A stretch of 20,120 nt of DNA, taken from a virus. Where the stretch lies: the IMG/VR virus record IMGVR_UViG_3300032287_003532, positions 1-20,120 of that record; one strand, written 5' to 3'. The position numbers were made by a program, and so were the translations under genes. Shown here piece by piece: positions 9,105 to 15,856 of this stretch (its first letter is position 1; every line of letters begins with the position of its first letter). A model generated the notes under the pieces. The model ran no database searches. It saw only the letters and a program-made list of their open reading frames with translations, and was not told where the DNA came from.

Positions 9105-9686
9105 ATGAATGCGAACTTTGAAGAATCGAAACATCCGAGAGATAGCGATGGGAAGTTCGCTGCGAAAGTAGATTCTTCTCTAGTTAGCGAGTTTTTGAAA
9201 AACGGTCAGGCATCAGCTTATCGCATTCACGACGGAAACCGCGATTTACCAGCAAGATCGCGAAATGAATGGTCGGATAGTTCGGAATACATGGAAGGTG
9301 TAAGCGGATATTCTTCACTGTCTGCTGCAGTAGCTGACATGCTGCTAGGTGCGGCAGAGTCGGTTACTGGAGAAAACTACACCAAACGAACTAAGAATCC
9401 AATGCTTATTATGCTGCATGGGAAGCAACTGGATGCCCCAGGCGCAGAGTACGTTATTCCTAGCCCAAAGGTTTCTGTAGTTCTGTCAAAAGCAGAACTA
9501 GAAAAAGCAATGCGAGACACTTTAGAGGAATCCGATAAGCAATTGCCGATTGATGAGATTCTCGATCAATATAGCTTTGACGATAGCGACCTTGAAGCAA
9601 TTGCTATGGATGCAGCGAAACACAAGTACAAGCAATTAGATCAAGACAAAGCGGTTGAGAAACTAACCATTAGAAAGCCGATGTAG
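9105..9686 (+). CDS. Unknown phage protein with HPRDxxGKFA N-terminus and C-terminal RKPM tag
   Basis: A 193-aa protein starting one base after the previous TGA. Near its N-terminus is HPRDSDGKFAAK, a short motif often found in phage head-module and polyvalent proteins. The centre carries an alpha/beta-looking segment (NPMLIMLHGKQLDAPGAEYVI), and the C-terminal half is acidic and helical. It ends in AVEKLTIRKPM, matching 8 of 11 residues of the end of the preceding protein. By eye its DNA is somewhat more AT-rich than the portal gene, so it may be a later addition. The function is not recognised; the shared tail suggests that both small proteins bind the same partner or are processed alike. 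Confidence 0.75.
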   Translation: MNANFEESKHPRDSDGKFAAKVDSSLVSEFLKNGQASAYRIHDGNRDLPARSRNEWSDSSEYMEGVSGYSSLSAAVADMLLGAAESVTGENYTKRTKNPMLIMLHGKQLDAPGAEYVIPSPKVSVVLSKAELEKAMRDTLEESDKQLPIDEILDQYSFDDSDLEAIAMDAAKHKYKQLDQDKAVEKLTIRKPM

Positions 9687-9688
9687 CT

Positions 9689-10696
9689 ATGGATGCGTCG
9701 ATCAAACAAACCGACAGGATTGTTGGCAGGGCGTTGATCGGCGCTGAAGCTCTATTCGCGGACTTACGGTTCAAGATCGTCGATAGTCTCTACCGGCAGT
9801 TTGGATCAGTTCCGAATGAATGGCTTTTGCAAGCGACTCGGAGCGCGATCGCAAGAACGACACCGCTTCTCATCGACCACATGAGCGATTCAGAACTCGC
9901 AGGATGGATCGGTGGCATGGACAATCTTTCCAGGCAATTCCCCAGTTGGGTTTGGGAGGAATTCCAGACAGGAGTCAGGCAACCGCCATCTCCCCCGAGT
10001 TTTCGATTGACTAGCCTTTTTAATGACCAGCCAAAGCTCCGTTTTCCACTCCTAGAGGAAGCGGCCAGTAAATTGGCACAACGGAACGCATTCACTCGAG
10101 AACAGTGGGACGCGGCAAGCGATGAGGCCAGGAAGAAAGCCTACATGATTACGGGCGATCTTACTGAGGACACTATCGGTCGCGTTCGGGACATGCTTTC
10201 TGCCGATGTCGATGAGGGTACTTCCCTCCGATCGTTCAAAGCTAGGCTAGGGGATGTTCTCGAGAAATCAGGATTGGGACCAGCGAGAGTAGAAACGATC
10301 TATCGAACGAACGTCCAAGGTGCATTCCGAGACGGTCGCGAAACACTCGCTACGGATCCAATCGTTTCGGAGTTGTTCCCGTACCAAGCCTATTTGCCGA
10401 TCGACGATGCCAGGACTCGAATGACTCACTTCCAGCTCGGGCAACTCGGGCTAAACGGCACAGGGATCTATCGTCGAGATGATCCGTTTTGGGATCGGTT
10501 CACCCCGCCATGGGATTACAACTGTCGATGCGGCGCTAGATTAATGACGATCGCCGCAGCCGCACGCGCAGGGGTTAGGGAGGCTAAGGAGTGGTTGGAC
10601 ACTGGAGTCGCTCCTAAACAACCAGAATGGAGGTTTGAACGGATACCATTTCCAGCCAATGAGGGTTGGGGTTCTCGAGGATTGGTGGCAGCATGA
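9689..10696 (+). CDS. Mu gpF-like phage head morphogenesis / minor capsid protein
   Basis: 335 aa, a normal length for this family. The C-terminal domain carries the recognisable Phage_Mu_F pattern: RVETIYRTNVQGAFRDGR (about 200-217), DDARTRMTHFQL (about 239-250), and the terminal motif WDRFTPPWDYNCRC ending at C281. In Mu and SPP1-type phages this protein sits in a few copies near the portal inside the capsid and is needed for head assembly or DNA delivery. Its presence just after the portal fusion supports the portal call. The start ATG follows the previous stop by two bases; the stop overlaps the next ATG (ATGA at 10693). The N-terminal half is helical and less conserved, as usual. Confidence 0.88.
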   Translation: MDASIKQTDRIVGRALIGAEALFADLRFKIVDSLYRQFGSVPNEWLLQATRSAIARTTPLLIDHMSDSELAGWIGGMDNLSRQFPSWVWEEFQTGVRQPPSPPSFRLTSLFNDQPKLRFPLLEEAASKLAQRNAFTREQWDAASDEARKKAYMITGDLTEDTIGRVRDMLSADVDEGTSLRSFKARLGDVLEKSGLGPARVETIYRTNVQGAFRDGRETLATDPIVSELFPYQAYLPIDDARTRMTHFQLGQLGLNGTGIYRRDDPFWDRFTPPWDYNCRCGARLMTIAAAARAGVREAKEWLDTGVAPKQPEWRFERIPFPANEGWGSRGLVAA

Positions 10697-12003
10697 GTGG
10701 CGTCTACGGATACGAGTGGTCGGTTGATGGTAGAAACGCAATCCAAGTGCCATCGAGCGAGACGGAGGAGCGCGGTTACATCGATTGCCCTCGAGGGACT
10801 CGGGCGGGTAAGGCATGCATGTACTTGCGTTCCGCCGATGCTGCGTTCATCGTCGCTGCCGGTGCGGAGGTGACGATCAAATGTGTGGTCAAGAAACGCG
10901 ACCAAGCAGACCGATGGCAGACGGAAAAAACGGTCGAATGGAAAGGGTATATCGCGACGGAATGTTCAGCCCTCGACGACTCGGACAACTGTTGGGTTAC
11001 GTTCCACGATAAGCGAATTCACCTCGAGCGAGCTTCGATCGATCGCATTTTCAACTCGCTGTTCCTAATGACTTGGGAGACGGGCGGGACAACGCAGCAC
11101 AAAATCTACGATCCTGATTACTGCCAGGCGTCCAACGTGCCCTACACGTTCGAAGAAATCCTGGACGAACTGTTTGCACTGACATCGTTGACGGCTCCCT
11201 CGTTGCCAGTGACCCCAGATTCCCCCGACAATATCCATGCCCATGGCTCCGTGGCGGATGTTCTCGCTGGTTTGCTGGCTACTCAAGGCTGTGACCTGTT
11301 ATTTGATCCGTTCACGGGTGAACTGACGGTCATCCTCCTGAGCGACAACCAAGACACGGAAGCGATTACCGAAGCCCAGGACGAGGGAAGGTTAGTCGGG
11401 AATGAAGTCTTTACGCTGGCAGACGAAGACAAGCACGGCAAAGTAGAAATATGGCCAAGGGACTGGTATCCGATTCGAACGGTCGAAAGCGATACTGCTA
11501 CGTTCGGAACAGGAGAGCGTGTTATTTGCATCCGCGACCACGAACTAGCCAACGAAACAACCAGGAAGGTTCTTACGGCCAGGAAAACGGAAATCTCGAC
11601 GGCATGTGCGGCATGGTTCACAGCCGAGGGCGACATACGCGATGAAACCTACTACGGGGTAATCGAACAAGCTCCAGGCGAAGAAATCCGACAGGTCCAA
11701 TGGTGGCTTCCTGACGAAACGGGGTATCAATCAACTCGAATCATCAACAACGCTGTTCCGATGCCATGGATCAAGCGTGTCGAGCATTTCTACCCACCAT
11801 GTTTGCGGGGAAAGACGACTACAGAGGGATTAGGAATCACATCTCCCGAGTTGGTAGAATACTGGAGATCGATCAAGGACGGAGCATATGAGGATAGCGG
11901 GTACTTTGTTAAGGCTATTTCGGTAGTCTCGGAAATCGATCCTGAGGTAGATATCGTCATGTGGGCAACAGAGTACAAATGGCTTGCTTTGAGGGTTTGC
12001 TAA
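10693..12003 (+). CDS. Phage structural protein, possibly tail-hub/tip-like (436 aa)
   Basis: I chose ATG 10693, which forms an ATGA overlap with the gpF-like stop; a TTG at 10666 would add nine residues inside the upstream gene. The protein is beta-rich. The segment FEEILDELFALT...SVADVLAGLLATQGCDLLFDPFTGELTVI (about 145-205) recalls tail hub and tip proteins, in which a helix-rich 'local frame' precedes a short DxxTGxL strand pair. That resemblance is by eye and weak. It is followed without gap by a small Cys-rich gene (stop 12003, ATG 12004). An alternative is a head-tail joining or fibre-base protein. Coding is certain; the function is open. Confidence 0.8.
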   Translation: MSGVYGYEWSVDGRNAIQVPSSETEERGYIDCPRGTRAGKACMYLRSADAAFIVAAGAEVTIKCVVKKRDQADRWQTEKTVEWKGYIATECSALDDSDNCWVTFHDKRIHLERASIDRIFNSLFLMTWETGGTTQHKIYDPDYCQASNVPYTFEEILDELFALTSLTAPSLPVTPDSPDNIHAHGSVADVLAGLLATQGCDLLFDPFTGELTVILLSDNQDTEAITEAQDEGRLVGNEVFTLADEDKHGKVEIWPRDWYPIRTVESDTATFGTGERVICIRDHELANETTRKVLTARKTEISTACAAWFTAEGDIRDETYYGVIEQAPGEEIRQVQWWLPDETGYQSTRIINNAVPMPWIKRVEHFYPPCLRGKTTTEGLGITSPELVEYWRSIKDGAYEDSGYFVKAISVVSEIDPEVDIVMWATEYKWLALRVC

Positions 12004-12504
12004 ATGGGGTCGTTTGTAAACTGTTGTTGCGGTGATTGCTTGATTGGCGAGGACGACTTCAACCGTGCTGATGGTGATCCTGGCGCTGGGTGGTTTGGTG
12101 ATGGAGTCATAACGGATAATATATTAGTATCCGATACTGATAGGACAACAATATGCCACCCATCATACGCACCAAAAGGTTCATTCTGGTCACAATCTAC
12201 AATGCGTAACGCGACTGACGGAAGCGTTTATGTCATCAAGGTCGGTGATCCGGCTTTAGATTATCGCGTTCGTGTGACGTTTGCAGGTTCATTTGGAGTT
12301 GGCGGCACACTTACGGTTCGAGTGGAGGACGGAACAGATTTTGAAGAGTGGGAGTACGTGTGGGAATTAGAGGACGAGATACTTTTTGTTTGCTGGCAAC
12401 CTGATGTACAGTTATCGGCCGGGATACAAACCCGAACGAGCCAATCGCCTTTTTGGGTGACGATGTGCGTAGATACTCCTGGGGATACATGCTGGACGGT
12501 GTAA
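12004..12504 (+). CDS. Cys-rich protein with concanavalin/LamG-like opening motif
   Basis: 166 aa, starting directly after the previous stop. The N-terminus has four clustered cysteines (NCCCGDC, residues 7-11) and then DDFNRADGDPGAGW, a pattern common at the start of lectin-like beta-sandwich domains on surface and tail proteins. Eight cysteines in total, with four more scattered to the C-terminal CWTV, are unusual for a cytoplasmic phage protein and suggest disulfides or a bound metal in the mature particle. No signal peptide is visible. By eye the DNA is more AT-rich than the genes before it. It probably decorates the tail or a receptor-binding structure; this is inferred from the fold-like motif and position. 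Confidence 0.7.
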   Translation: MGSFVNCCCGDCLIGEDDFNRADGDPGAGWFGDGVITDNILVSDTDRTTICHPSYAPKGSFWSQSTMRNATDGSVYVIKVGDPALDYRVRVTFAGSFGVGGTLTVRVEDGTDFEEWEYVWELEDEILFVCWQPDVQLSAGIQTRTSQSPFWVTMCVDTPGDTCWTV

Positions 12505-12505
12505 C

Positions 12506-13186
12506 ATGACTGAAGTTGGAAATTTCGAATTTGAATCCGGTGATTTCGATGATTGGAGATACGAGGTCCATTTTCAGGAAAACAGAGCATGTCCGCAGTG
12601 TGATTGCTATTGCACTGATCGCAATGGAGCGACACTGGATGTAAAGTGTATTCCGAAACGTTTATACCTCACGATTACCGCAGACAATTGCCCTGGCATT
12701 GAGGGGACGTATGAAATGAACCAATGTCATGTCGATGAAATTCCTCTTCTGACTCCACCTGTAACGCAATACTGGCCGTTAAAGCTCGAGTGGTGCAGCG
12801 AAGTAGTGCTGTGTCCAGAAGCTGGAATTGAAAGCCATGCGTTAGCGTTTATCCTTTTGTGTCGAACGACATCATTAACGGATCGTCCGCAATTTCTACT
12901 TACCGCGGTTCGATTTGGTGGTACTGCTTACTTGTGCTCGACGCTCAATTTCGATCCAGACGATGTGGACACGGTGTACAACACAACTCCAGATAACGAC
13001 ATTCCGCCGAGCGCAGGGGCAAATGCAAAAGCCACATCGACTTGCATACCTTTTAATCTAGAGTTTCCGTGGCTGACCGAAAAGAACTTTGAATGCAGCG
13101 GCGTAGGTGCTTGTTGTGGAGGCACGATTGTTTCGGAGGGTGGTGAATCAGACCCTTCTTACTTTTATCTGACTATTACAGAATGA
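12506..13186 (+). CDS. Cys-rich virion-type protein (15 Cys in 226 aa)
   Basis: Starts one base after the previous stop. The opening NFEFESGDFDDW resembles the entrance of carbohydrate-binding or LamG-like beta sandwiches. Fifteen cysteines are spread over the chain, including CPQCDCYC near residues 29-36 and ACCGG near the end. No transmembrane segment or signal peptide is seen. With the preceding protein it forms a pair of Cys-rich, beta-type products at the end of the late operon, where phages commonly encode fibres or spikes. No named family was recognised. The next gene overlaps its stop (ATGA) and encodes a protein with a sulfhydryl-oxidase-like signature, which may be meaningful for the many cysteines here. 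Confidence 0.72.
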   Translation: MTEVGNFEFESGDFDDWRYEVHFQENRACPQCDCYCTDRNGATLDVKCIPKRLYLTITADNCPGIEGTYEMNQCHVDEIPLLTPPVTQYWPLKLEWCSEVVLCPEAGIESHALAFILLCRTTSLTDRPQFLLTAVRFGGTAYLCSTLNFDPDDVDTVYNTTPDNDIPPSAGANAKATSTCIPFNLEFPWLTEKNFECSGVGACCGGTIVSEGGESDPSYFYLTITE

Positions 13187-13656
13187 ATACTGATTGCGTC
13201 TGCCCTGTGGCTGGTTGGTGCGATCGCAACAAACGACGCATGATAGGACGATTGCATGAGTTGTGCCAAACAAACGCAGTTTATTGCGAGGCTTTTCGAG
13301 ACGACGAAAAAAAGACATCGAAACAAAATGAATCAAGGATAGCGAGAGAGCTTGCTAGGGAAGAACGTGATAAACAACTACTAAATATTTATCATGCTCT
13401 ATGGCAAGAACTACACACCAAAAAAGACGCAACCAAAGAATGGTTTGCAAGCTGGCTAAAGCGAATCCCGAGCCTTGGATGCGAATGCCGCAACGCATTC
13501 GAGGCGATAATGAAAGCGAATCCTCCGAGGTTCGACGATTGGTGGAGATGGACTTGGGAGGTCCATAACGCGGTCAATCGCAAGCTCGGTAAGCCTGAGC
13601 TATCTTGGGAAGATTCCGTGGCGATTTGGGGTTGGTACACCCTGGGTGTACTTTGA
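13183..13656 (+). CDS. Putative Erv1/ALR-like protein (HNxVNxxLGKP motif)
   Basis: 157 aa. The C-terminal two thirds follow the order of an Erv/ALR FAD sulfhydryl oxidase: WQELH (W75 to H79, compare WxxLH), GCEC at 100-103 where ALR has CxxC, and HNAVNRKLGKP at 129-139, near-identical to the ALR HNEVNRKLGKP FAD-contacting motif, 26 residues after the second Cys (about 29 in human ALR). ALR enzymes pass electrons from substrate thiols to oxygen. Here the redox pair is CxC rather than CxxC and the first helices are shortened, so it may be a weak or inactive relative. The N-terminus has a second Cys set (C5, C7, C13, H25, C28, C35) that could bind zinc. The start is set by an ATGA overlap with the Cys-rich gene. 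The last codons overlap a palindromic arm-like site of the att region. Confidence 0.6.
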   Translation: MNTDCVCPVAGWCDRNKRRMIGRLHELCQTNAVYCEAFRDDEKKTSKQNESRIARELAREERDKQLLNIYHALWQELHTKKDATKEWFASWLKRIPSLGCECRNAFEAIMKANPPRFDDWWRWTWEVHNAVNRKLGKPELSWEDSVAIWGWYTLGVL

Positions 13657-13890
13657 GGTGTACTGGTACTTTCTGACAAGTTGTGAAGGTGTATCGGCAC
13701 ACCAAAAACGGAGACGCACCAAAGAAAACACAGCACATAACCTCAAGCTAAGGAACGCAATCTACTATCTTCGGAACCGAGGGTTGAAGGTTCGAATCCT
13801 TCCGGGCGTACTAATGATTTGCAAGGGATACTCCCGATTCGCGGTTTTGTGCGGTACACCCAGCTATGATTTAACCGGGTGTACTGTACT
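13635..13890. other. Probable phage attachment site (attP) with tRNA core and arm-type repeats
   Basis: A 43-bp tRNA 3' fragment (13768-13810) is bracketed by copies of GTACACCC/GGGTGTAC. On the left is a perfect 17-bp palindrome GTACACCCTGGGTGTAC (13635-13651), then AGGTGTACT (13656-13664) and a weaker AGGTGTATC (13687-13695). On the right are GTACACCC (13854-13861) and GGGTGTAC (13877-13884). A crossover core inside a tRNA gene with repeated integrase-binding sites on both sides is how attP sites of tyrosine-recombinase phages are built, and the integrase gene lies 0.4 kb away. An integrated prophage end would normally have arm sites on one side only. The reading as attP is an inference from this layout. 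Confidence 0.7.
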
Positions 13891-14177
13891 CCTGGCAGCT
13901 TGATCGACCTGCGGAAGTTCGAGAAAACTTCGGACAGGGTAAACGTTTGTCTGCCCTTTGGCTTGTACCATTTTCCGTTGACTCGGATTCGGTAGACATC
14001 GCCGCGAGTTTCGTGGTACATCAGTCCGGATTGACGACCGGCACCGAACATAGCTTTTGGTCGCCATAGGCTCGCAGGAAATAGCTCTATTTTGGCGATC
14101 CGTTTCTTGCGAGTACTCTCATAATTGCCTTGCCAGACGGCAATGAATACAAGCTCAGGTTTACGTTTTTCCGCCAT
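13743..14177 (-). CDS. Small basic protein next to integrase, reading through the att core
   Basis: I chose ATG 14177 (MAEKRKPELVF), preceded by GGAAGGAAAACAAAGGTAAA, a good ribosome site. The frame can be extended to 14405, but that would overlap the integrase. The 144-aa product is basic, with a central SGLMYHETRGDVYRIRVNGKWYKPKGRQTF segment that looks like a compact beta fold. About the last 22 residues (RPEGFEPSTLGSED...) are the antisense translation of the tRNA fragment, so the natural C-terminus depends on whether the element is integrated. No family was recognised; a DNA-binding accessory role in recombination is possible from its charge and position. Confidence 0.5.
   Translation of the reverse strand: MAEKRKPELVFIAVWQGNYESTRKKRIAKIELFPASLWRPKAMFGAGRQSGLMYHETRGDVYRIRVNGKWYKPKGRQTFTLSEVFSNFRRSIKLPGVQYTRLNHSWVYRTKPRIGSIPCKSLVRPEGFEPSTLGSEDSRLRSLA
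13768..13810 (+). tRNA. tRNA-Arg(TCG) 3'-half fragment, att core (not a complete tRNA)
   Basis: The fragment contains the anticodon loop CTTCGGA (anticodon TCG), the 3' anticodon strand ACCGA, a short variable loop, a T arm GAAGG-TTCGAAT-CCTTC, and the 3' acceptor strand CGGGCGT with discriminator A. The 5' half (an ACGCCCG acceptor strand, D arm and TCGGT strand) is absent from the preceding 110 bases. The sequence to the left of the anticodon loop is unrelated. This is what a phage carries so that insertion rebuilds the host tRNA. It should not be annotated as a functional tRNA. Confidence 0.8.
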
Positions 14178-14253
14178 TTTACCTTTGTTTTCCTTCCGTT
14201 GCGGTGTGCGGCTCGATCGATCGATTGGATCCAACGTGTACGGAGAAGCTGCG

Positions 14254-15348
14254 CTAAGAGTTTCCAAATAGCCAAGCGTGAACCGTGTCCGTCGCTTTGT
14301 GTAGTCGGTTCTCTCGCAAGAGTTGCCTGTATTGCCCTGGAACGCTGTCGTCAACGTGACCCATGATCGCATCGACGGCGATCTGATCGGCGCACTCCGA
14401 TGCATAGGTGGCGAACGTTTTTCGTAGCCAAGAGAACCCGCCGCCCTTTACCCCCGCCATTTCTCGGATGGATCGGAAGTATTTCGCGACTTCGGCGTTT
14501 CCGGCCGTAAGTGGTTCGCCATCGAAACGGAGGAAGCATTGCGGATTCTTGGAGTCAGGACGGATCGCCAACCAGGATTCAAGAGCCCCAATCGTTTCCG
14601 GCCACAGCGGACAACCGCGCTCGATCTCCGTCTTTTCCCGAGGAAGCTCCATGACTCCCTTGGCGATCGCAGCCTTGGCAATTTTCAATGGCAGTCGTTC
14701 GATGTCATCGTTTTGGAACGCGCAGTTGATTCCCAGGAGGATCGCGGATCGCATTTTAATCCCGCACTCGTTTAGGATCGCATGGATGTCGGGAGCCGTG
14801 AAAAGCATTTCCCCTCGGGCGCGACGATATCGCCTAGCGACTTTCCTCGACGGTTTCTTAAACGTGGAACCGAAATCAACTTCCTCGATCAGCTTCGCTT
14901 GCCGCAGCCATTTAAAAGCAGACTTGATTCGCGTAGCCTCGTTCCCGCACGCTACAGGGTTGTTTCGCGCTGCGTAGGCATTCTGGTAGGAAGTGAAGTC
15001 AAGTACCGACAGCGATTGAATGGTGCGGTTTGAACCGAAGAATTTCGCGAACGCGGAAAGAGTGCGTTTGTAGTCGGTAAACGTTCGAATGGCTATCGTC
15101 TTCGCGTCCGCGTCTTTCTTGCGCTGGGTGAGGTAGATGTTGAATGCGTTTTTGATCGAAAGTCCATCGGAGCTTGGCAACGCTGGCGTCTCTTGCGATC
15201 GCATCCACTCTTGGTACTCTCGAAGCGCTCCTTCAGGATCCTCCCACCGACCAAAGTATTTCGTACTGCCGTCTACCTTCTTTGCCCACTTGCCTCGTGA
15301 GTGAGCGAAGAGAGGAAAGTCAGGACGTGGTTTGTCTGGTTTGGTCAA
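14254..15348 (-). CDS. int: Tyrosine recombinase / phage integrase
   Basis: I chose TTG 15348 (MTKPDKPRPDFPLF), 364 aa, because a strong GAGGAGAGGT site precedes it and its TTG overlaps the TGA of the ORF upstream (TTGA). An upstream TTG at 15399 would add 17 residues. The N-terminus has the GKWAKK...YFGRW block seen in planctomycete-type integrases, followed by a core-binding helical domain. The catalytic domain shows K239 (REKTEIE), R309 (WLRKTF), GH at 330-331 and the nucleophile Y340 (GQYR). The usual first Arg box is replaced by GINCAFQNDD (206-215), and the HxxR His is Ser306. The enzyme would integrate and excise the element at the tRNA-Arg core nearby. It lies in a leftward operon with the excisionase gene. 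Confidence 0.92.
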   Translation of the reverse strand: MTKPDKPRPDFPLFAHSRGKWAKKVDGSTKYFGRWEDPEGALREYQEWMRSQETPALPSSDGLSIKNAFNIYLTQRKKDADAKTIAIRTFTDYKRTLSAFAKFFGSNRTIQSLSVLDFTSYQNAYAARNNPVACGNEATRIKSAFKWLRQAKLIEEVDFGSTFKKPSRKVARRYRRARGEMLFTAPDIHAILNECGIKMRSAILLGINCAFQNDDIERLPLKIAKAAIAKGVMELPREKTEIERGCPLWPETIGALESWLAIRPDSKNPQCFLRFDGEPLTAGNAEVAKYFRSIREMAGVKGGGFSWLRKTFATYASECADQIAVDAIMGHVDDSVPGQYRQLLRENRLHKATDTVHAWLFGNS

Positions 15349-15539
15349 CCTACCTCTCCTCGGTAGATTTGATCCTTCGTGCCGGTGGGGTAAAACCAAC
15401 CACCCATCGCAAGAGGACTTTTCGCTTCGGCAATGCCGGAGGGGTCAACGTGAGTGTAGATCATGGTCGTTCTGTTGTCGGAAGCGTTCACACGACCTTG
15501 CGCAACACTGCCAAAGTCGCTTCTCTTGCTTTTCGCCAT
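15345..15539 (-). CDS. Small ORF coupled to integrase, with integron-integrase-like tail motif
   Basis: A 64-aa frame whose TGA overlaps the integrase TTG start. It begins inside the 3' end of the upstream HTPGPW-family gene (52-bp overlap) and has only a poor ribosome site, so its expression is uncertain. Residues 24-43 read TTMIYTHV, nine residues, SPL. That is the same spacing as the nucleophile-Tyr tail of integron integrases (TTMIYTHV...RSPL). The rest of a recombinase is missing. It may be a remnant of an earlier integrase that now serves as a leader ORF coupling translation to the present one, or the likeness may be chance. Confidence 0.4.
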   Translation of the reverse strand: MAKSKRSDFGSVAQGRVNASDNRTTMIYTHVDPSGIAEAKSPLAMGGWFYPTGTKDQIYRGEVG

Positions 15540-15832
15540 CCAAAGTCGTTTGCGGTTGCGTTGCCCGATTCCGCAACTTCAGTCCAAAGCAACTTTAACG
15601 CTTCGAGCATTTCGGGGGCGGCCGAAATCAACTTGAGGTCTGCATCTGTCCATTCTTCTTTAGGGTCCACTTGGTAATTGTGTGCCGCTCTGAGATGACC
15701 ACACGTTAACGACCGAACTGCCTCCCAGGGTCCAGGCGTATGAACAACGGATTGATCCGAAGGCTTGGTCTCTTGGTTTGCCATCTTTGCTCTCTCAATT
15801 TGGCGTAAATGTAATTCGTAACTGTCTGGCAT
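15488..15832 (-). CDS. Small phage protein of the HTPGPW family
   Basis: 114 aa from ATG 15832, which follows CGAGGCGACC; a second Met at 15784 (MANQETKPSDQSVVHTPGPWE) would give 98 aa and may be the true start. HTPGPW followed by a C-terminal half with ADLKLISAAPEMLEALKLL marks a very common small phage and prophage family of unknown function. It usually sits among early genes, as here between the ASCH-type gene and the integrase. There is no catalytic motif or membrane segment. It starts 24 bases after the previous stop in the leftward operon. Confidence 0.8.
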   Translation of the reverse strand: MPDSYELHLRQIERAKMANQETKPSDQSVVHTPGPWEAVRSLTCGHLRAAHNYQVDPKEEWTDADLKLISAAPEMLEALKLLWTEVAESGNATANDFGWRKAREATLAVLRKVV

Positions 15833-15856
15833 TGGTCGCCTCGGATAATCCTGACG

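Noticed and set aside
10666-10692. Upstream TTG start for the 10693 gene
   Set aside because: Would add nine residues inside the gpF-like gene; the ATGA overlap at 10693 matches other junctions in the operon.
13688-13703. GGTGT...ACACC hairpin as a transcription terminator at the convergent junction
   Set aside because: Only 5 bp, with no T-run on either strand in the right place; better read as a degenerate arm-type site.
13768-13810. Functional tRNA-Arg gene
   Set aside because: Only the 3' half from the anticodon loop is present; no 5' acceptor or D arm upstream.
13743-14405. 220-aa long version of the small leftward ORF
   Set aside because: The extra N-terminal part overlaps the integrase 3' end by about 150 bases; ATG 14177 has a good ribosome site and clears it.
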